Shown here piece after piece: positions 17,956 through 26,773 of a stretch of 64,000 bases of DNA; the first letter of the stretch is position 1, and every line of letters begins with the position of its first letter. Location: NCBI RefSeq assembly GCF_017599385.1, contig NZ_JAGFPK010000001.1, positions 3,231,436 to 3,295,435 on the forward strand, in the 5' to 3' direction. The stretch comes from Ciceribacter sp. L1K22 (lineage in GTDB: Bacteria; Pseudomonadota; Alphaproteobacteria; Rhizobiales; Rhizobiaceae). A program made the position numbers and the translations under genes. A model generated the notes under the pieces. That model was not told the origin of the DNA. It ran no database searches and was given only the letters and a program-made list of their open reading frames with translations.

Positions 17956-18948
17956 ATGACAAAGCGCCGTCTTCCGACGTTGATAGCCTATTCTATGCTG
18001 TTGCTGTGGGCGTCTCTGAGCACGGCGGCACTCGCGGAAACCCTTCGCCTGGAAGCCACGACGATTCCCGACTGGAAGGCGGTGTATGGTCGCGTAGAGG
18101 CCCGCGACAGTGTCCCGGCACGGGCTCGCATTGGCGGCACTGTGATGGAGCTCAACGTTACGGAAGGTGACAACGTTGGCGCGGGTGATATCATTGCGAC
18201 CGTCCGCGACGACAAAATCGGTTTCCAGATTGCAGCTCTCGACGCCCAGTTGAAGGGTCTGAATGCCTCGCTTGAAAACGCTTCCGCGGAACTGGCGCGG
18301 GGCGAGGAACTGATCAAACGAGGCGTGACCACCGCACAACGGCTAGACGCTCTGCGGACGCAAGTCGACGTCGTCCGCAATCAGATTGCCTCGGCAGAAG
18401 CACAACGCTCTGTCATCATTGAGCAAAGCAAGGAAGGTGCCGTCCTGGCACCGACCTCGGGCAAGGTCCTGAGCGTTCCAGTCACGCGCAATACAGTCGT
18501 CATGGCCGGCGAATCCGTCGCCGTTATAGGTGGTGGCGGCTTCTTCCTCCGCGTTGCCATCCCGGAACGGCACGCCGCCCTCCTTACCGAAAACAGTATC
18601 ATTGAGATCGAGAAGGGTAATGGCAGCTCCACGTCGGGCCGACTTGCCAAGATTTACCCCGAGATCGACAGCGGCAGGGTAATAGCCGACGTCGAAGTGG
18701 ATGATCTGCCCACCGAGTTCGTCAACAGGCGTCTACTCGTGCGCATCCCGGTCGGAAAACGATCGGCTTTGGTCCTACCTCAGACATCCATCGTGAGTCG
18801 CTTCGGCATCGACTACGTGACTGTCCGGACAGGGGATGGCACGGCGGAGCGTACGGTGGTCACATCACGTCCGTTCACCTTCGGCGGCGTTGATGTGGTC
18901 GAGATACTGACCGGGCTGCAAAGCGGCGAAGAAGTGGACCTGAAATGA
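17956..18948 (+). CDS. RND efflux periplasmic adaptor (membrane fusion protein)
   Basis: 330-residue HlyD/AcrA-type adaptor. A Sec signal peptide (about residues 1-27, ending AALA) is followed by a lipoyl/barrel-sandwich region (GTVMELNVTEGDNVGAGDII), a coiled-coil hairpin (about residues 85-150), the second lipoyl half (APTSGKVLSVPV) and a beta-barrel domain. It links an inner-membrane RND pump to an outer-membrane channel. ATG 17956 has GGAG nearby. Its TGA overlaps the ATG of the RND permease (ATGATGA), indicating translational coupling. It is somewhat shorter than drug-efflux AcrA. Confidence 0.92.
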   Translation: MTKRRLPTLIAYSMLLLWASLSTAALAETLRLEATTIPDWKAVYGRVEARDSVPARARIGGTVMELNVTEGDNVGAGDIIATVRDDKIGFQIAALDAQLKGLNASLENASAELARGEELIKRGVTTAQRLDALRTQVDVVRNQIASAEAQRSVIIEQSKEGAVLAPTSGKVLSVPVTRNTVVMAGESVAVIGGGGFFLRVAIPERHAALLTENSIIEIEKGNGSSTSGRLAKIYPEIDSGRVIADVEVDDLPTEFVNRRLLVRIPVGKRSALVLPQTSIVSRFGIDYVTVRTGDGTAERTVVTSRPFTFGGVDVVEILTGLQSGEEVDLK

Positions 18949-21900
18949 TGAAACCCGGTCTCGGAATCGCAGGCTCACTTACCAGGGCATTCATAACCTC
19001 GCCATTGGTCCCACTCTTCCTGCTTGCCGCCTTTGCATTGGGCCTGGTCGCCTTGATGACATTGCCGCGCGAGGAAGAGCCCCAAATCTCGGTTCCCATG
19101 GTGGACATCATCGTCCGCGCGAACGGTTTGAAGGCGGAAGACGCCGTCAAACTCGTGACGGAGCCTCTGGAAACGATCATCAAGGGCATCAACGACGTCG
19201 AGCATGTCTATTCTCAGACCGCGGACGATCAGGTCATGGTGACCGCACGTTTTGTGGTCGGCACCTCCGGAGACACGGCGGTCCTTCGTGTCCACGACAA
19301 GATTCGAGCCAATCTAGCCTCCATTCCAGTCGGTATCCCCGAGCCTCAGGTCATCGGAAGAACGATCGATGACGTCGCGATTGTGACGCTGACGCTAACA
19401 CCGTCGAGAGATAAAGGAGCCGGCTTTACCGCCAACGATCTCACAAGGATCGCTCGCGAGTTAAGAGCCGAAATGTCCAAGATCGACAACGTCGGTCTGA
19501 GCTATCTCATCGGCGAAACCGGAGAGGCGATCCGAATTGAGCCGGATCCAGAAAAGCTTGCTCTCTACGGGATAACTCTAAGACAACTGTCGGACAAAGT
19601 CGCCGGCGCGAACAAGGCATTTCCGACAGGTCTGCTTCGCCAGTCAGGCCAGCAGATCGAGATGATCGCTGGTGAAACGCTGACCACGTCAACCGAAATA
19701 GCCAATCTGTTGCTGACGACCCGAGACAATCGGCCTGTTTATGTCCGCGATGTCGCAGACGTATCCTTTGTCACCGATACCGCCGAATCGAGAGTCTCGA
19801 CGGTAACACTTCGGGAAGATGGTTCCCTGGATCGCGTACCGTCGGTAACTCTGGCTATAGCTAAGCGGGCGGGTTCGAACGCCGTCATTGTCTCGGAAGA
19901 AATCCGAGACCGGGTCGAGATGCTGAAGGGCACGTTGATTCCGGATTCCATGGATGTCGAACTGACGAGGGACTACGGCGAGACGGCAAATGAAAAGGCC
20001 AACGAACTGCTATTCCACTTGGCGCTTGCCACCCTCTCGATCATTGCTTTGGTCTGGGTTTCCATCGGCCGTCGCGAAGCATTTGTTGTCGCAATCGTCA
20101 TTCCGGTGACGATCCTGCTGACGTTGTTCGCGGCGAACATCATGGGGTACACGCTTAACCGCGTATCCCTCTTCGCCCTGATCTTCTCGATCGGCATCCT
20201 TGTCGATGACGCGATAGTTGTTATCGAGAATATTGCCCGTCACTGGGGAATGGCCGACGGAAGAGGGCGACGCGAAGCGGCAGTCGACGCTGTGGCGGAA
20301 GTCGGCAATCCGACCATCGTTGCCACGCTCACAGTCGTCGTGGCCCTGCTTCCGATGATGTTCGTCTCCGGGATGATGGGTCCCTACATGAGCCCCATCC
20401 CGGCGAACGCATCCGCCGCGATGATCTTCTCGTTTTTCGTTGCGGTCCTCGTCACACCTTGGCTGATGCTGAAGATTGCTGGCAAGGGAGTAGTTCACCA
20501 CGACGCCGCGCACACCACCGGCGGAGCACTGGGGCGTGGATATGCCGCCGTTGCTCGCCCGATACTCGCGAGCAAGTCGCGAAGCTGGATATTCCTCGCT
20601 GTGGTGGGCGCCGCGACAATAGGCTCGCTCGCGCTGTTCTACACCCAAGACGTGACAGTCAAGCTTCTGCCCTTCGACAACAAGTCTGAACTTCAGGTCG
20701 TGGTGGACCTGCCCGAAGGATCGTCGGTCGAGGCGACCGACGCGATTATTCAGGCGGTGGCAAGTATTGCCTTGACCACACCCGAAGTCCGATCCGCACA
20801 GACACATGCAGGCAGCGCATCGCCTTTCGATTTCAACGGCCTTGTCAGGCATTCCTATCTCCGAGCCGCACCTCAAATGGGGGACGTCCAGATCAATCTC
20901 AGCCCAAAAAGCGAACGGTCACGGACCAGTCACGACATAGCCCTCGATCTGCGGAGACGCCTTCAGTCGGAGTTGCAATTGCCGCCGGGAGCATCACTCA
21001 AAGTGGTGGAGCCGCCTCCGGGGCCGCCGGTCATGGCGACCCTCCTGGCTGAAATCTACGGTCCAGACGCGGAAACGCGCCGCGCTGTGGCAGAGAAGGT
21101 CAAGCAGGCATTTTTGTCCGTGCCGTTCGTGGTCGACGTCGACGATAGCTACGGCCTGCCGGCGCCACGCTTGCGGGCCACACTTTCGACGGACGACCTG
21201 GATTTCTACGGCGTCTCCGAGGCAGATGTCTTCGACACTCTCTCGATCCTGAACGGGTCCACGGTGATCGGCTACTCGCATCGCGGCGGAAGCCGTCCGC
21301 CGATACCGATCGAGGTGGCTCGTCCGAAAGGCGAACGAGTGCTGGATGAAGCATTTCTGGCCACGCCCATTCCGGCCAACCTGCTACCAGGATCGCGGGC
21401 GGTGGTCGAACTTGGAGATGTTCTGAAGATCAGCAAAGAACAGGCCTCTTTCCCGATCTTCCGACACAACGGGCGTTACGCCGAAATGGTAACGGCGGAA
21501 CTGGCGGGCGAGTTTGAAGCGCCGCTTTACGGTATGCTTGCCGTCCAGAAGGCCATCGAGACGACGGACTGGAACGGCATTCAAAAACCCGAGATATCCC
21601 TTCACGGCCAACCGGATGACGAAAGCGCTCCCGTCCTACTCTGGGATGGCGAGTGGGAAGTCACTTGGGTAACCTTCCGGGACATGGGTGCCGCGTTCAT
21701 GGTGGCCATGCTGGGAATCTACATACTGGTCGTCGCACAGTTCGGATCGTTCAAGGTTCCGCTCGTGATCCTGACACCGATCCCGCTAACCTTCATCGGC
21801 ATCATGATAGGACACTGGATACTTGGCGCACCTTTCACCGCAACCTCGATGATCGGCTTCATAGCCTTGGCGGGCATCATTGTGCGCAACTCGATCCTGC

Positions 21901-22145
21901 TCGTCGACTTCATCCGTCATGCACCTACCGGCGATCGGCAGCTTGCGGATGTTCTTCTTGAAGCGGGAGCAATCCGCTTCAAGCCCATCCTGCTGACGGC
22001 ACTTGCGGCCATGATTGGAGCGGCGGTGATACTCGCCGACCCCATATTCCAGGGACTGGCTATCTCTCTCCTGTTCGGACTTGCCTCATCAACGCTTCTC
22101 ACAGTTCTCGTGATCCCGGCAATTTACCGAGTTCTGCGAACCTGA
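18945..22145 (+). CDS. RND efflux permease
   Basis: 1066-residue resistance-nodulation-division pump with the expected twelve-helix, two-repeat arrangement and two large periplasmic loops. TM4 carries the proton-relay pair Asp421-Asp422 in GILVDDAIVVIEN, typical of the hydrophobe-amphiphile (HAE) branch rather than the heavy-metal branch. The C-terminal half has GIIVRNSILLVDF. It is coupled to the adaptor gene by a 4-base overlap. No outer-membrane channel gene is adjacent, so a TolC-like protein encoded elsewhere must be used. Substrate is unknown; the DUF2892 partner and AT-rich operator hint at sulfur, metal or oxidant stress, which is inference. Confidence 0.93.
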   Translation: MMKPGLGIAGSLTRAFITSPLVPLFLLAAFALGLVALMTLPREEEPQISVPMVDIIVRANGLKAEDAVKLVTEPLETIIKGINDVEHVYSQTADDQVMVTARFVVGTSGDTAVLRVHDKIRANLASIPVGIPEPQVIGRTIDDVAIVTLTLTPSRDKGAGFTANDLTRIARELRAEMSKIDNVGLSYLIGETGEAIRIEPDPEKLALYGITLRQLSDKVAGANKAFPTGLLRQSGQQIEMIAGETLTTSTEIANLLLTTRDNRPVYVRDVADVSFVTDTAESRVSTVTLREDGSLDRVPSVTLAIAKRAGSNAVIVSEEIRDRVEMLKGTLIPDSMDVELTRDYGETANEKANELLFHLALATLSIIALVWVSIGRREAFVVAIVIPVTILLTLFAANIMGYTLNRVSLFALIFSIGILVDDAIVVIENIARHWGMADGRGRREAAVDAVAEVGNPTIVATLTVVVALLPMMFVSGMMGPYMSPIPANASAAMIFSFFVAVLVTPWLMLKIAGKGVVHHDAAHTTGGALGRGYAAVARPILASKSRSWIFLAVVGAATIGSLALFYTQDVTVKLLPFDNKSELQVVVDLPEGSSVEATDAIIQAVASIALTTPEVRSAQTHAGSASPFDFNGLVRHSYLRAAPQMGDVQINLSPKSERSRTSHDIALDLRRRLQSELQLPPGASLKVVEPPPGPPVMATLLAEIYGPDAETRRAVAEKVKQAFLSVPFVVDVDDSYGLPAPRLRATLSTDDLDFYGVSEADVFDTLSILNGSTVIGYSHRGGSRPPIPIEVARPKGERVLDEAFLATPIPANLLPGSRAVVELGDVLKISKEQASFPIFRHNGRYAEMVTAELAGEFEAPLYGMLAVQKAIETTDWNGIQKPEISLHGQPDDESAPVLLWDGEWEVTWVTFRDMGAAFMVAMLGIYILVVAQFGSFKVPLVILTPIPLTFIGIMIGHWILGAPFTATSMIGFIALAGIIVRNSILLVDFIRHAPTGDRQLADVLLEAGAIRFKPILLTALAAMIGAAVILADPIFQGLAISLLFGLASSTLLTVLVIPAIYRVLRT

Positions 22146-22153
22146 AGCATCTT

Positions 22154-22184
22154 CCGGCTCCGTCAAATCGACAGGCGGGGCCGG
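22154..22184. terminator. Hairpin between convergent RND and M20 genes
   Basis: A 9-bp stem with one G-T wobble (22154-22162 with 22176-22184, arms CCGGCTCCG/CGGGGCCGG) fills the 42-base gap between two convergent genes. No T-run follows, so termination is inferred from position and stability only. Confidence 0.4.
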
Positions 22185-22187
22185 CCG

Positions 22188-23351
22188 TCACTTGGACGAC
22201 AGGTAATCTTCTACCAATTCAACCCAAAACGCCGTGCCTGTTGGCAGAATGTCGTCGTTGAAATCGAACTTCGGATGATGCAGCGGTGGATCGTTTTCCG
22301 TCTTCGCGGTCCCGAGAAAGAAGTAAGTGCCCGGCCGCTCCTGCAGCATGAAAGCGAAATCTTCACTCCCCATGATCGGCTGCGGCATGTCGACGACATG
22401 CTCCCCGCCTGCAAACCGCATCGCCAGTTGACGGACGTAATCGGTCTCCGACTTGTGATTGATCGTCGGCGGATATCCGCGTTCGTAGTCGATTTCCACG
22501 GACACGCCGTAGCTCGCGGCTTGCGCTTCTGCAATGAGGCGGATCCGCCGTTCGAGTTCGTCTCGAACGTTATCGTCCAGCGCACGAATGGTGAGTTTCA
22601 TCTCCGCCCGCTCGGGAATCACGTTGCTGGCGATACCGCTGTTAAAGGCTCCGACCGTGATGACAGCCGACTGAAGCGGATGAATATTCCGAGAGATCAC
22701 AGTCTGTAGCGCCATGATAATGCTGGCGCCGGCCACGATCGGGTCGGCAGCTTCCTGCGGCTCGGCTCCGTGTCCGCCACGACCGACAACGGTGATTTTG
22801 CATTCATCGGCGGACGCCATGATTGGCCCCTCGCGAAACGCGAACTGGCCGAACGGCATGCTGGGATCATTGTGAAGCGCAAAGATCGCGTCGCAGGGAA
22901 ATTTGTTGAAGAGACCGTCATCCATCATGATTCTGGCGCCGCCGAAATTTTCCTCAGCCGGCTGAAAAATCAAATGTACGGTGCCGTCGAAACTTTTGCG
23001 TTCAGCAAGAATTCGTGCAGCACCCAGCAACATTGCGGTGTGACCATCATGTCCGCAGGCATGCATCACGCCCGGATGCGTGCTGGTGTACTCTGCCCCC
23101 GTTTCCTCGAGGATCGGTAGCGCATCGAAGTCCGCCCGGATGCCGACGCTGCGGCGACTCGTGCCGTTTCTCAAGGTTGCAACGACCCCCGTCTTGCCAA
23201 GCCCGCGCGCGACCTCGTATCCCATGGTAGATAGCTGCTCAGCCACGAAGTCGGAAGTCTTGAACTCGGACAATCCAATCTCCGGTATCTGGTGAAGATA
23301 ACGTCGATTTGCGACGATTTCCGGCATATGATTGGAAAACTGGATAGTCAT
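22188..23351 (-). CDS. M20-family amidohydrolase (hippurate/N-acyl-amino-acid hydrolase type)
   Basis: 387-residue metallo-aminoacylase of the M20D group. Metal and catalytic motifs are HACGHDGH (Cys99, His101), QPAEE (130-134), FALHNDP (His159), GSEDFAFM and the C-terminal HHPKFDFND (His358-His359). Relatives cleave hippurate, N-acetyl amino acids or indole-acetyl amino acids. Its ATG directly follows the stop of the upstream ABC permease with no gap, so it is last gene of the importer operon. That suggests the imported compound is an N-acylated or amide-linked amino acid that is split after uptake. No signal peptide: cytoplasmic. The substrate is inferred from context only. Confidence 0.92.
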   Translation of the reverse strand: MTIQFSNHMPEIVANRRYLHQIPEIGLSEFKTSDFVAEQLSTMGYEVARGLGKTGVVATLRNGTSRRSVGIRADFDALPILEETGAEYTSTHPGVMHACGHDGHTAMLLGAARILAERKSFDGTVHLIFQPAEENFGGARIMMDDGLFNKFPCDAIFALHNDPSMPFGQFAFREGPIMASADECKITVVGRGGHGAEPQEAADPIVAGASIIMALQTVISRNIHPLQSAVITVGAFNSGIASNVIPERAEMKLTIRALDDNVRDELERRIRLIAEAQAASYGVSVEIDYERGYPPTINHKSETDYVRQLAMRFAGGEHVVDMPQPIMGSEDFAFMLQERPGTYFFLGTAKTENDPPLHHPKFDFNDDILPTGTAFWVELVEDYLSSK

Positions 23352-24167
23352 TTACACACCACGCGTTGGAACTCGGTTTTCGAAATAGCGGAAAAATGCG
23401 ACGAGTGCACCCGTCAGGCAGAGATAGATCAGCGCCAGAAGAAGAAGCGGTTCGTAGGTTAGAAAGGTCTCCTGCCGCACCTTTGAAATGACGGCATAGA
23501 CGTCAACAACGGTAATGGTTGCAACCAGGGGCGTCGACTTGAGTTGGAGAACTGTCTCCCCGTTGAGGGTCGGAAGGGCTCGATTGATCGCACGCGGCAG
23601 CCATATTCGCCGAAACGTCGTAAACCTACTCATCCCGAAAGCTCGGGCTGCCTCCAGTTCCCCCCTCGGCACTCCGGCGAAGGCACCGCGCATGACCTCT
23701 CCTTCATACGCCGCGAAGGAGAGCGTTAGCGCCGCAAAACCATAAGGCCCGGCCTGCCGCAGATAGGGCCAGAGGAACGACTGCCTGATCTCGGGATATT
23801 GTGCAAAAATGGAGCCGAGACCGTAGTAGAGCAACCACAGCTGCAGCAGCAGCGGGGTGCCCCTGATCAGCGTGCAGAAACCTCTTGCAAGCCAGGCCAG
23901 CGGCCTTGGTCCAGCGACTTGAACCAATCCGATCGGCACCGCAAGAAGAAAGCCTACAAACGCGGTGGAGAAAAGCAGAACGAGCGTTTCCCAGATGCCG
24001 TAAAGGAGGCGCGTCTGGTAACGAGGCAGCCAATCCCACCTCATGAACCATATCGCGCAGAATACGACCAGGGCGAAGAAGGCCATTAATATGATGCGAT
24101 GTGGCTCGAGGAGGCGACGCGCGGGAGGCGAAACATAGGCCGGTGATGTCGTGTTCACATCCGACAT
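23352..24167 (-). CDS. Polar amino-acid ABC transporter permease (HisM-like)
   Basis: 271-residue inner-membrane permease of the His/Glu/Gln/Arg/opine family. About five helices, starting near residue 25; the cytoplasmic coupling segment is EAARAFGMSRFTTFRRIWLPRA, matching the family EAA loop. A TTG at 24185 adds six residues, but ATG 24167 with GGAG ten bases upstream is preferred and sits one base after the stop of the first permease. The gene is followed with no gap by the M20 hydrolase. It should pair with the neighbouring permease as a heterodimer. Confidence 0.92.
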   Translation of the reverse strand: MSDVNTTSPAYVSPPARRLLEPHRIILMAFFALVVFCAIWFMRWDWLPRYQTRLLYGIWETLVLLFSTAFVGFLLAVPIGLVQVAGPRPLAWLARGFCTLIRGTPLLLQLWLLYYGLGSIFAQYPEIRQSFLWPYLRQAGPYGFAALTLSFAAYEGEVMRGAFAGVPRGELEAARAFGMSRFTTFRRIWLPRAINRALPTLNGETVLQLKSTPLVATITVVDVYAVISKVRQETFLTYEPLLLLALIYLCLTGALVAFFRYFENRVPTRGV

Positions 24168-24168
24168 C

Positions 24169-24897
24169 TCAGATCGGCTCCGCAATGCCGCGGCGGGCGC
24201 GGCGTTCTATGATCGAGATCACAACGTTGGAGACAAGCGTGAGCGATAGGTAAAGCACGCCGGCCGCGCAGAAAAACAACATGTACGCCTTCGTGCTGCC
24301 GGCGGCCTGACGCGTAACAAGCGTCAACTCACTAAACCCGACGACCGCCAGAAGGGCCGTGTCCTTCGTTGCGATCAGCCATAGGTTCGCCAGACCCGGA
24401 AGAGCAAATGGCAGCATTGCCGGAAGCGTGATGCGCCGCATGATCTTCCAGGGAGACATACCATAGGCCCGGGCCGCTTCGATTTGTCCGGGTGGAACAG
24501 CTTTAATGGCACCTCTCAGCACCTCTGTGGAATACGCGCCCTGGACGACGCCAATGACAAAAATCCCCGCAGCCAGGCCGCTGATATCGACCATCGGCAA
24601 TCCGAAGAGGGTCAATAACGCGTTCACCGCGTCCGTTCCTGCATAATACAGGAGGAGGATCAGCACGAGCTCTGGTACGGCCCTGATCACGGTTGTGTAA
24701 ACTTCCAGGAGGTCGCGCAGGATCGGCCCACCATAGAGCTTGCCGGACGCCCCCCCGATCCCGATGACGAGACCAAGCCCATACCCACCAATTGCGAGCT
24801 GAAGTGAACTTGCAAAACCGCTCAGAAGGACGCCGCCCCAGCCAGGAGGCGACAAGGCAAGCAGATCGAGATTGAGAAAGCCGGTCTCTGCGGCCAT
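24169..24897 (-). CDS. Polar amino-acid ABC transporter permease (HisQ-like)
   Basis: 242-residue inner-membrane permease (255 if started at ATG 24936). The family EAA loop is EAARAYGMSPWKIMRRITLPAM. Hydrophobic helices begin near GFASSLQLAIGGYGLGLVIG. Neither ATG has a strong ribosome site; GGAT eight bases before 24897 is slightly better and the extra residues upstream look atypical, so I choose 24897 with low certainty. It is the first of two permeases after the binding-protein gene. The pair resembles the arginine, histidine and opine importers of Rhizobiaceae. Confidence 0.9.
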   Translation of the reverse strand: MAAETGFLNLDLLALSPPGWGGVLLSGFASSLQLAIGGYGLGLVIGIGGASGKLYGGPILRDLLEVYTTVIRAVPELVLILLLYYAGTDAVNALLTLFGLPMVDISGLAAGIFVIGVVQGAYSTEVLRGAIKAVPPGQIEAARAYGMSPWKIMRRITLPAMLPFALPGLANLWLIATKDTALLAVVGFSELTLVTRQAAGSTKAYMLFFCAAGVLYLSLTLVSNVVISIIERRARRGIAEPI

Positions 24898-24971
24898 GGG
24901 CACGGATCCACGTTCGCGGGCGAGGCCGGCCCGCATCGCGTTAGGATACGGGCCGAAGCGAGGTCGAAGGC

Positions 24972-25751
24972 TCAGCCGCCGTAGATATCGAAGTCAAAGT
25001 ACTTCTTCGAGAATGTGTCGTATGTGCCGTTTGCGCGGATCGCCTTGATGGCCGCGTTGATCTTGTCTTTCAACTCCGCGTCGCCCTTGCGCACCCCCAC
25101 GCCAACGCCTGCGCCAAGGATGGCCGGATCATCCTTCACGTTCCCTTTGTGCTCACAGCAGGTGCCCGCATCCGACTTGAGGAACGCATCGAGTGCGATG
25201 GCGTCAGCCTGTACCGCATCGATGCGGCCTGCGGCCAAATCCTGGTTCGCCTCATCCTGCGTCTGATATTCCTTGATCTCGGCAGCAGTCGGACCGAAAT
25301 ATTTCTGCGCATAGTCGGCGTGTACGGTCGATACTTGGACGCCAATGATCTTCCCGGCAAGCCCTTCCGGCGTCGCTTCGAACGCCTCTTCCTTGGGTCC
25401 GATAATCCCCGTCGGGGTGTTGTAGTACTTGTCTGAAAAATCGATCGTCTTCAGTCGCTCCTCGGTAATCGACATCGAACCGACGATCATGTCGATCTTG
25501 TTAGACGTCAGCGCCGGGATGATGCCGTCCCAAGCTACGGGTGTGATGACGCACTCGAGTTTTGCCTCGGCGCAGATCGCTTCCATGAACTCGACCTCCC
25601 AGCCGACCCACTTGCCCGCGGCGTCTGGCGACGTGAACGGCGGGTAGGGTTCGGCAGCGAAGCCTACTTTCACCTCAGCGGCAGAGGCCTGCCCGGTAAT
25701 GGCAACGCCGACCATCACCGAGAAGATCGCGATCTTGAGAATGTTTTTCAT
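24972..25751 (-). CDS. Amino-acid ABC transporter substrate-binding protein
   Basis: 259-residue periplasmic solute receptor of family 3. A signal peptide of about 24 residues ends QASA. The mature start EVKVGFAAEPYPPFT and the following GWEVEFMEAICAEAKLECVITPVAWDGIIPAL are the usual ligand-pocket elements of Lys/Arg/Orn/His- and opine-binding proteins. ATG at 25751 has GGGGA before it. The gene is second in the operon after the ATPase. Ligand specificity cannot be read off; an arginine-like or acylated basic amino acid is inferred from the divergent arginine-type genes. Confidence 0.93.
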   Translation of the reverse strand: MKNILKIAIFSVMVGVAITGQASAAEVKVGFAAEPYPPFTSPDAAGKWVGWEVEFMEAICAEAKLECVITPVAWDGIIPALTSNKIDMIVGSMSITEERLKTIDFSDKYYNTPTGIIGPKEEAFEATPEGLAGKIIGVQVSTVHADYAQKYFGPTAAEIKEYQTQDEANQDLAAGRIDAVQADAIALDAFLKSDAGTCCEHKGNVKDDPAILGAGVGVGVRKGDAELKDKINAAIKAIRANGTYDTFSKKYFDFDIYGG

Positions 25752-25793
25752 GTCTTTCCCCTGTTTTTCGTTGTTTATGCCGGGCTTTGCCGG

Positions 25794-26567
25794 CTAGTGA
25801 ATCGAACGGATGAACTTTTTCAAACGCTCGGATTGCGGATCGCCGAACACCTTTGCAGGCGGTCCCTGTTCTTCGATGATGCCGTTGTGCAAAAAGACGA
25901 TATGGGTCGCGACCTCGCGGGCGAATTTCATTTCGTGTGTTACCAGGATCATAGTCCGCTTCTCGCGCGCGAGATCTCCGATGACACTTAGAACCTCTCC
26001 GACGAGTTCCGGGTCGAGTGCGGATGTTGGCTCATCGAAAAGCATGACAAGAGGTTGAACGGCGAGCGCCCGAGCAATGGCGGCACGCTGCTGCTGCCCG
26101 CCGGAAAGAAACGCCGGGTAGGCGTCACGCTTGTCGTACAGCCCGACGCGCCGCAGCAAAGTTTCGGCGATCGTCACCGCCTCGTCTCGTTTCATTCCCA
26201 AGACATGGATCGGGACTTCTATGACGTTCTGCAAAACGGTCATGTGCTGCCAGAGATTGAAGCTCTGGAAAACCATGCCAAGACGACTGCGGATTTTCTG
26301 CACTTGGCGCCGGTCGGCAGGCATCAGACCACCTCGGCCGTCCTTCTTCAGCAAAATCGTCTCGCCGTGCACCGTTACTGAACCGGCCGTAGGCAGTTCC
26401 AGCATGTTGATGCAGCGAAGAAACGTCGACTTTCCGGACCCGGAGCCTCCGATCACCGCGATGACATCGCCTTGACTGGCGGAAAGTGAAACCCCCTTCA
26501 GAACCTCTAGAGGGCCAAAACGCTTAAAGAGGTCGCGCACCTCAATGGCCTGCGCCGTCGTGTCCAT
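25794..26567 (-). CDS. Amino-acid ABC transporter ATP-binding protein
   Basis: 257-residue ATPase of the HisP/GlnQ type. Walker A is GGSGSGKST (40-48), the signature LSGGQQQR (154-161), and Walker B VMLFDEPTSALD (174-185). The H-loop follows (LVTHEMKFA). It energises the two permeases downstream. ATG at 26567 opens the leftward five-gene operon: ATPase, binding protein, two permeases, M20 hydrolase. The 207 bases to the divergent hydrolase gene hold the shared control region. Confidence 0.95.
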   Translation of the reverse strand: MDTTAQAIEVRDLFKRFGPLEVLKGVSLSASQGDVIAVIGGSGSGKSTFLRCINMLELPTAGSVTVHGETILLKKDGRGGLMPADRRQVQKIRSRLGMVFQSFNLWQHMTVLQNVIEVPIHVLGMKRDEAVTIAETLLRRVGLYDKRDAYPAFLSGGQQQRAAIARALAVQPLVMLFDEPTSALDPELVGEVLSVIGDLAREKRTMILVTHEMKFAREVATHIVFLHNGIIEEQGPPAKVFGDPQSERLKKFIRSIH

Positions 26568-26684
26568 TCACACCGCCAATGCCCCGCAACAACGGGGAAG
26601 CTGTTGCAACTGTCCCACCGGCAGTGTCTTCCTGGACTGATGCGGCGCCGGCCGTTCGCTCGATCCTTGAAGGCAGTTTTGCAC

Positions 26685-26716
26685 TTGTGCGGTAATTATT
26701 CAACCGTATAATAACC
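26685..26716 (+). promoter_or_regulatory. Putative promoter with overlapping operator in the divergent region
   Basis: TTGTGC (26685-26690), a 16-base spacer and a perfect TATAAT (26707-26712) form a plausible rightward sigma-70 promoter. The spacer and -10 are covered by an inverted repeat GGTAATTATT-N6-TATAATAACC (26691-26716, eight of ten positions paired). A repressor bound here would block the promoter. The TetR gene two reading frames downstream is the obvious candidate. Confidence 0.5.
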
Positions 26717-26773
26717 GAAGTTCATTGGCGCCTTGAAATCATGACGGCTTGAAGTCTGGAGGGGGATAACATC

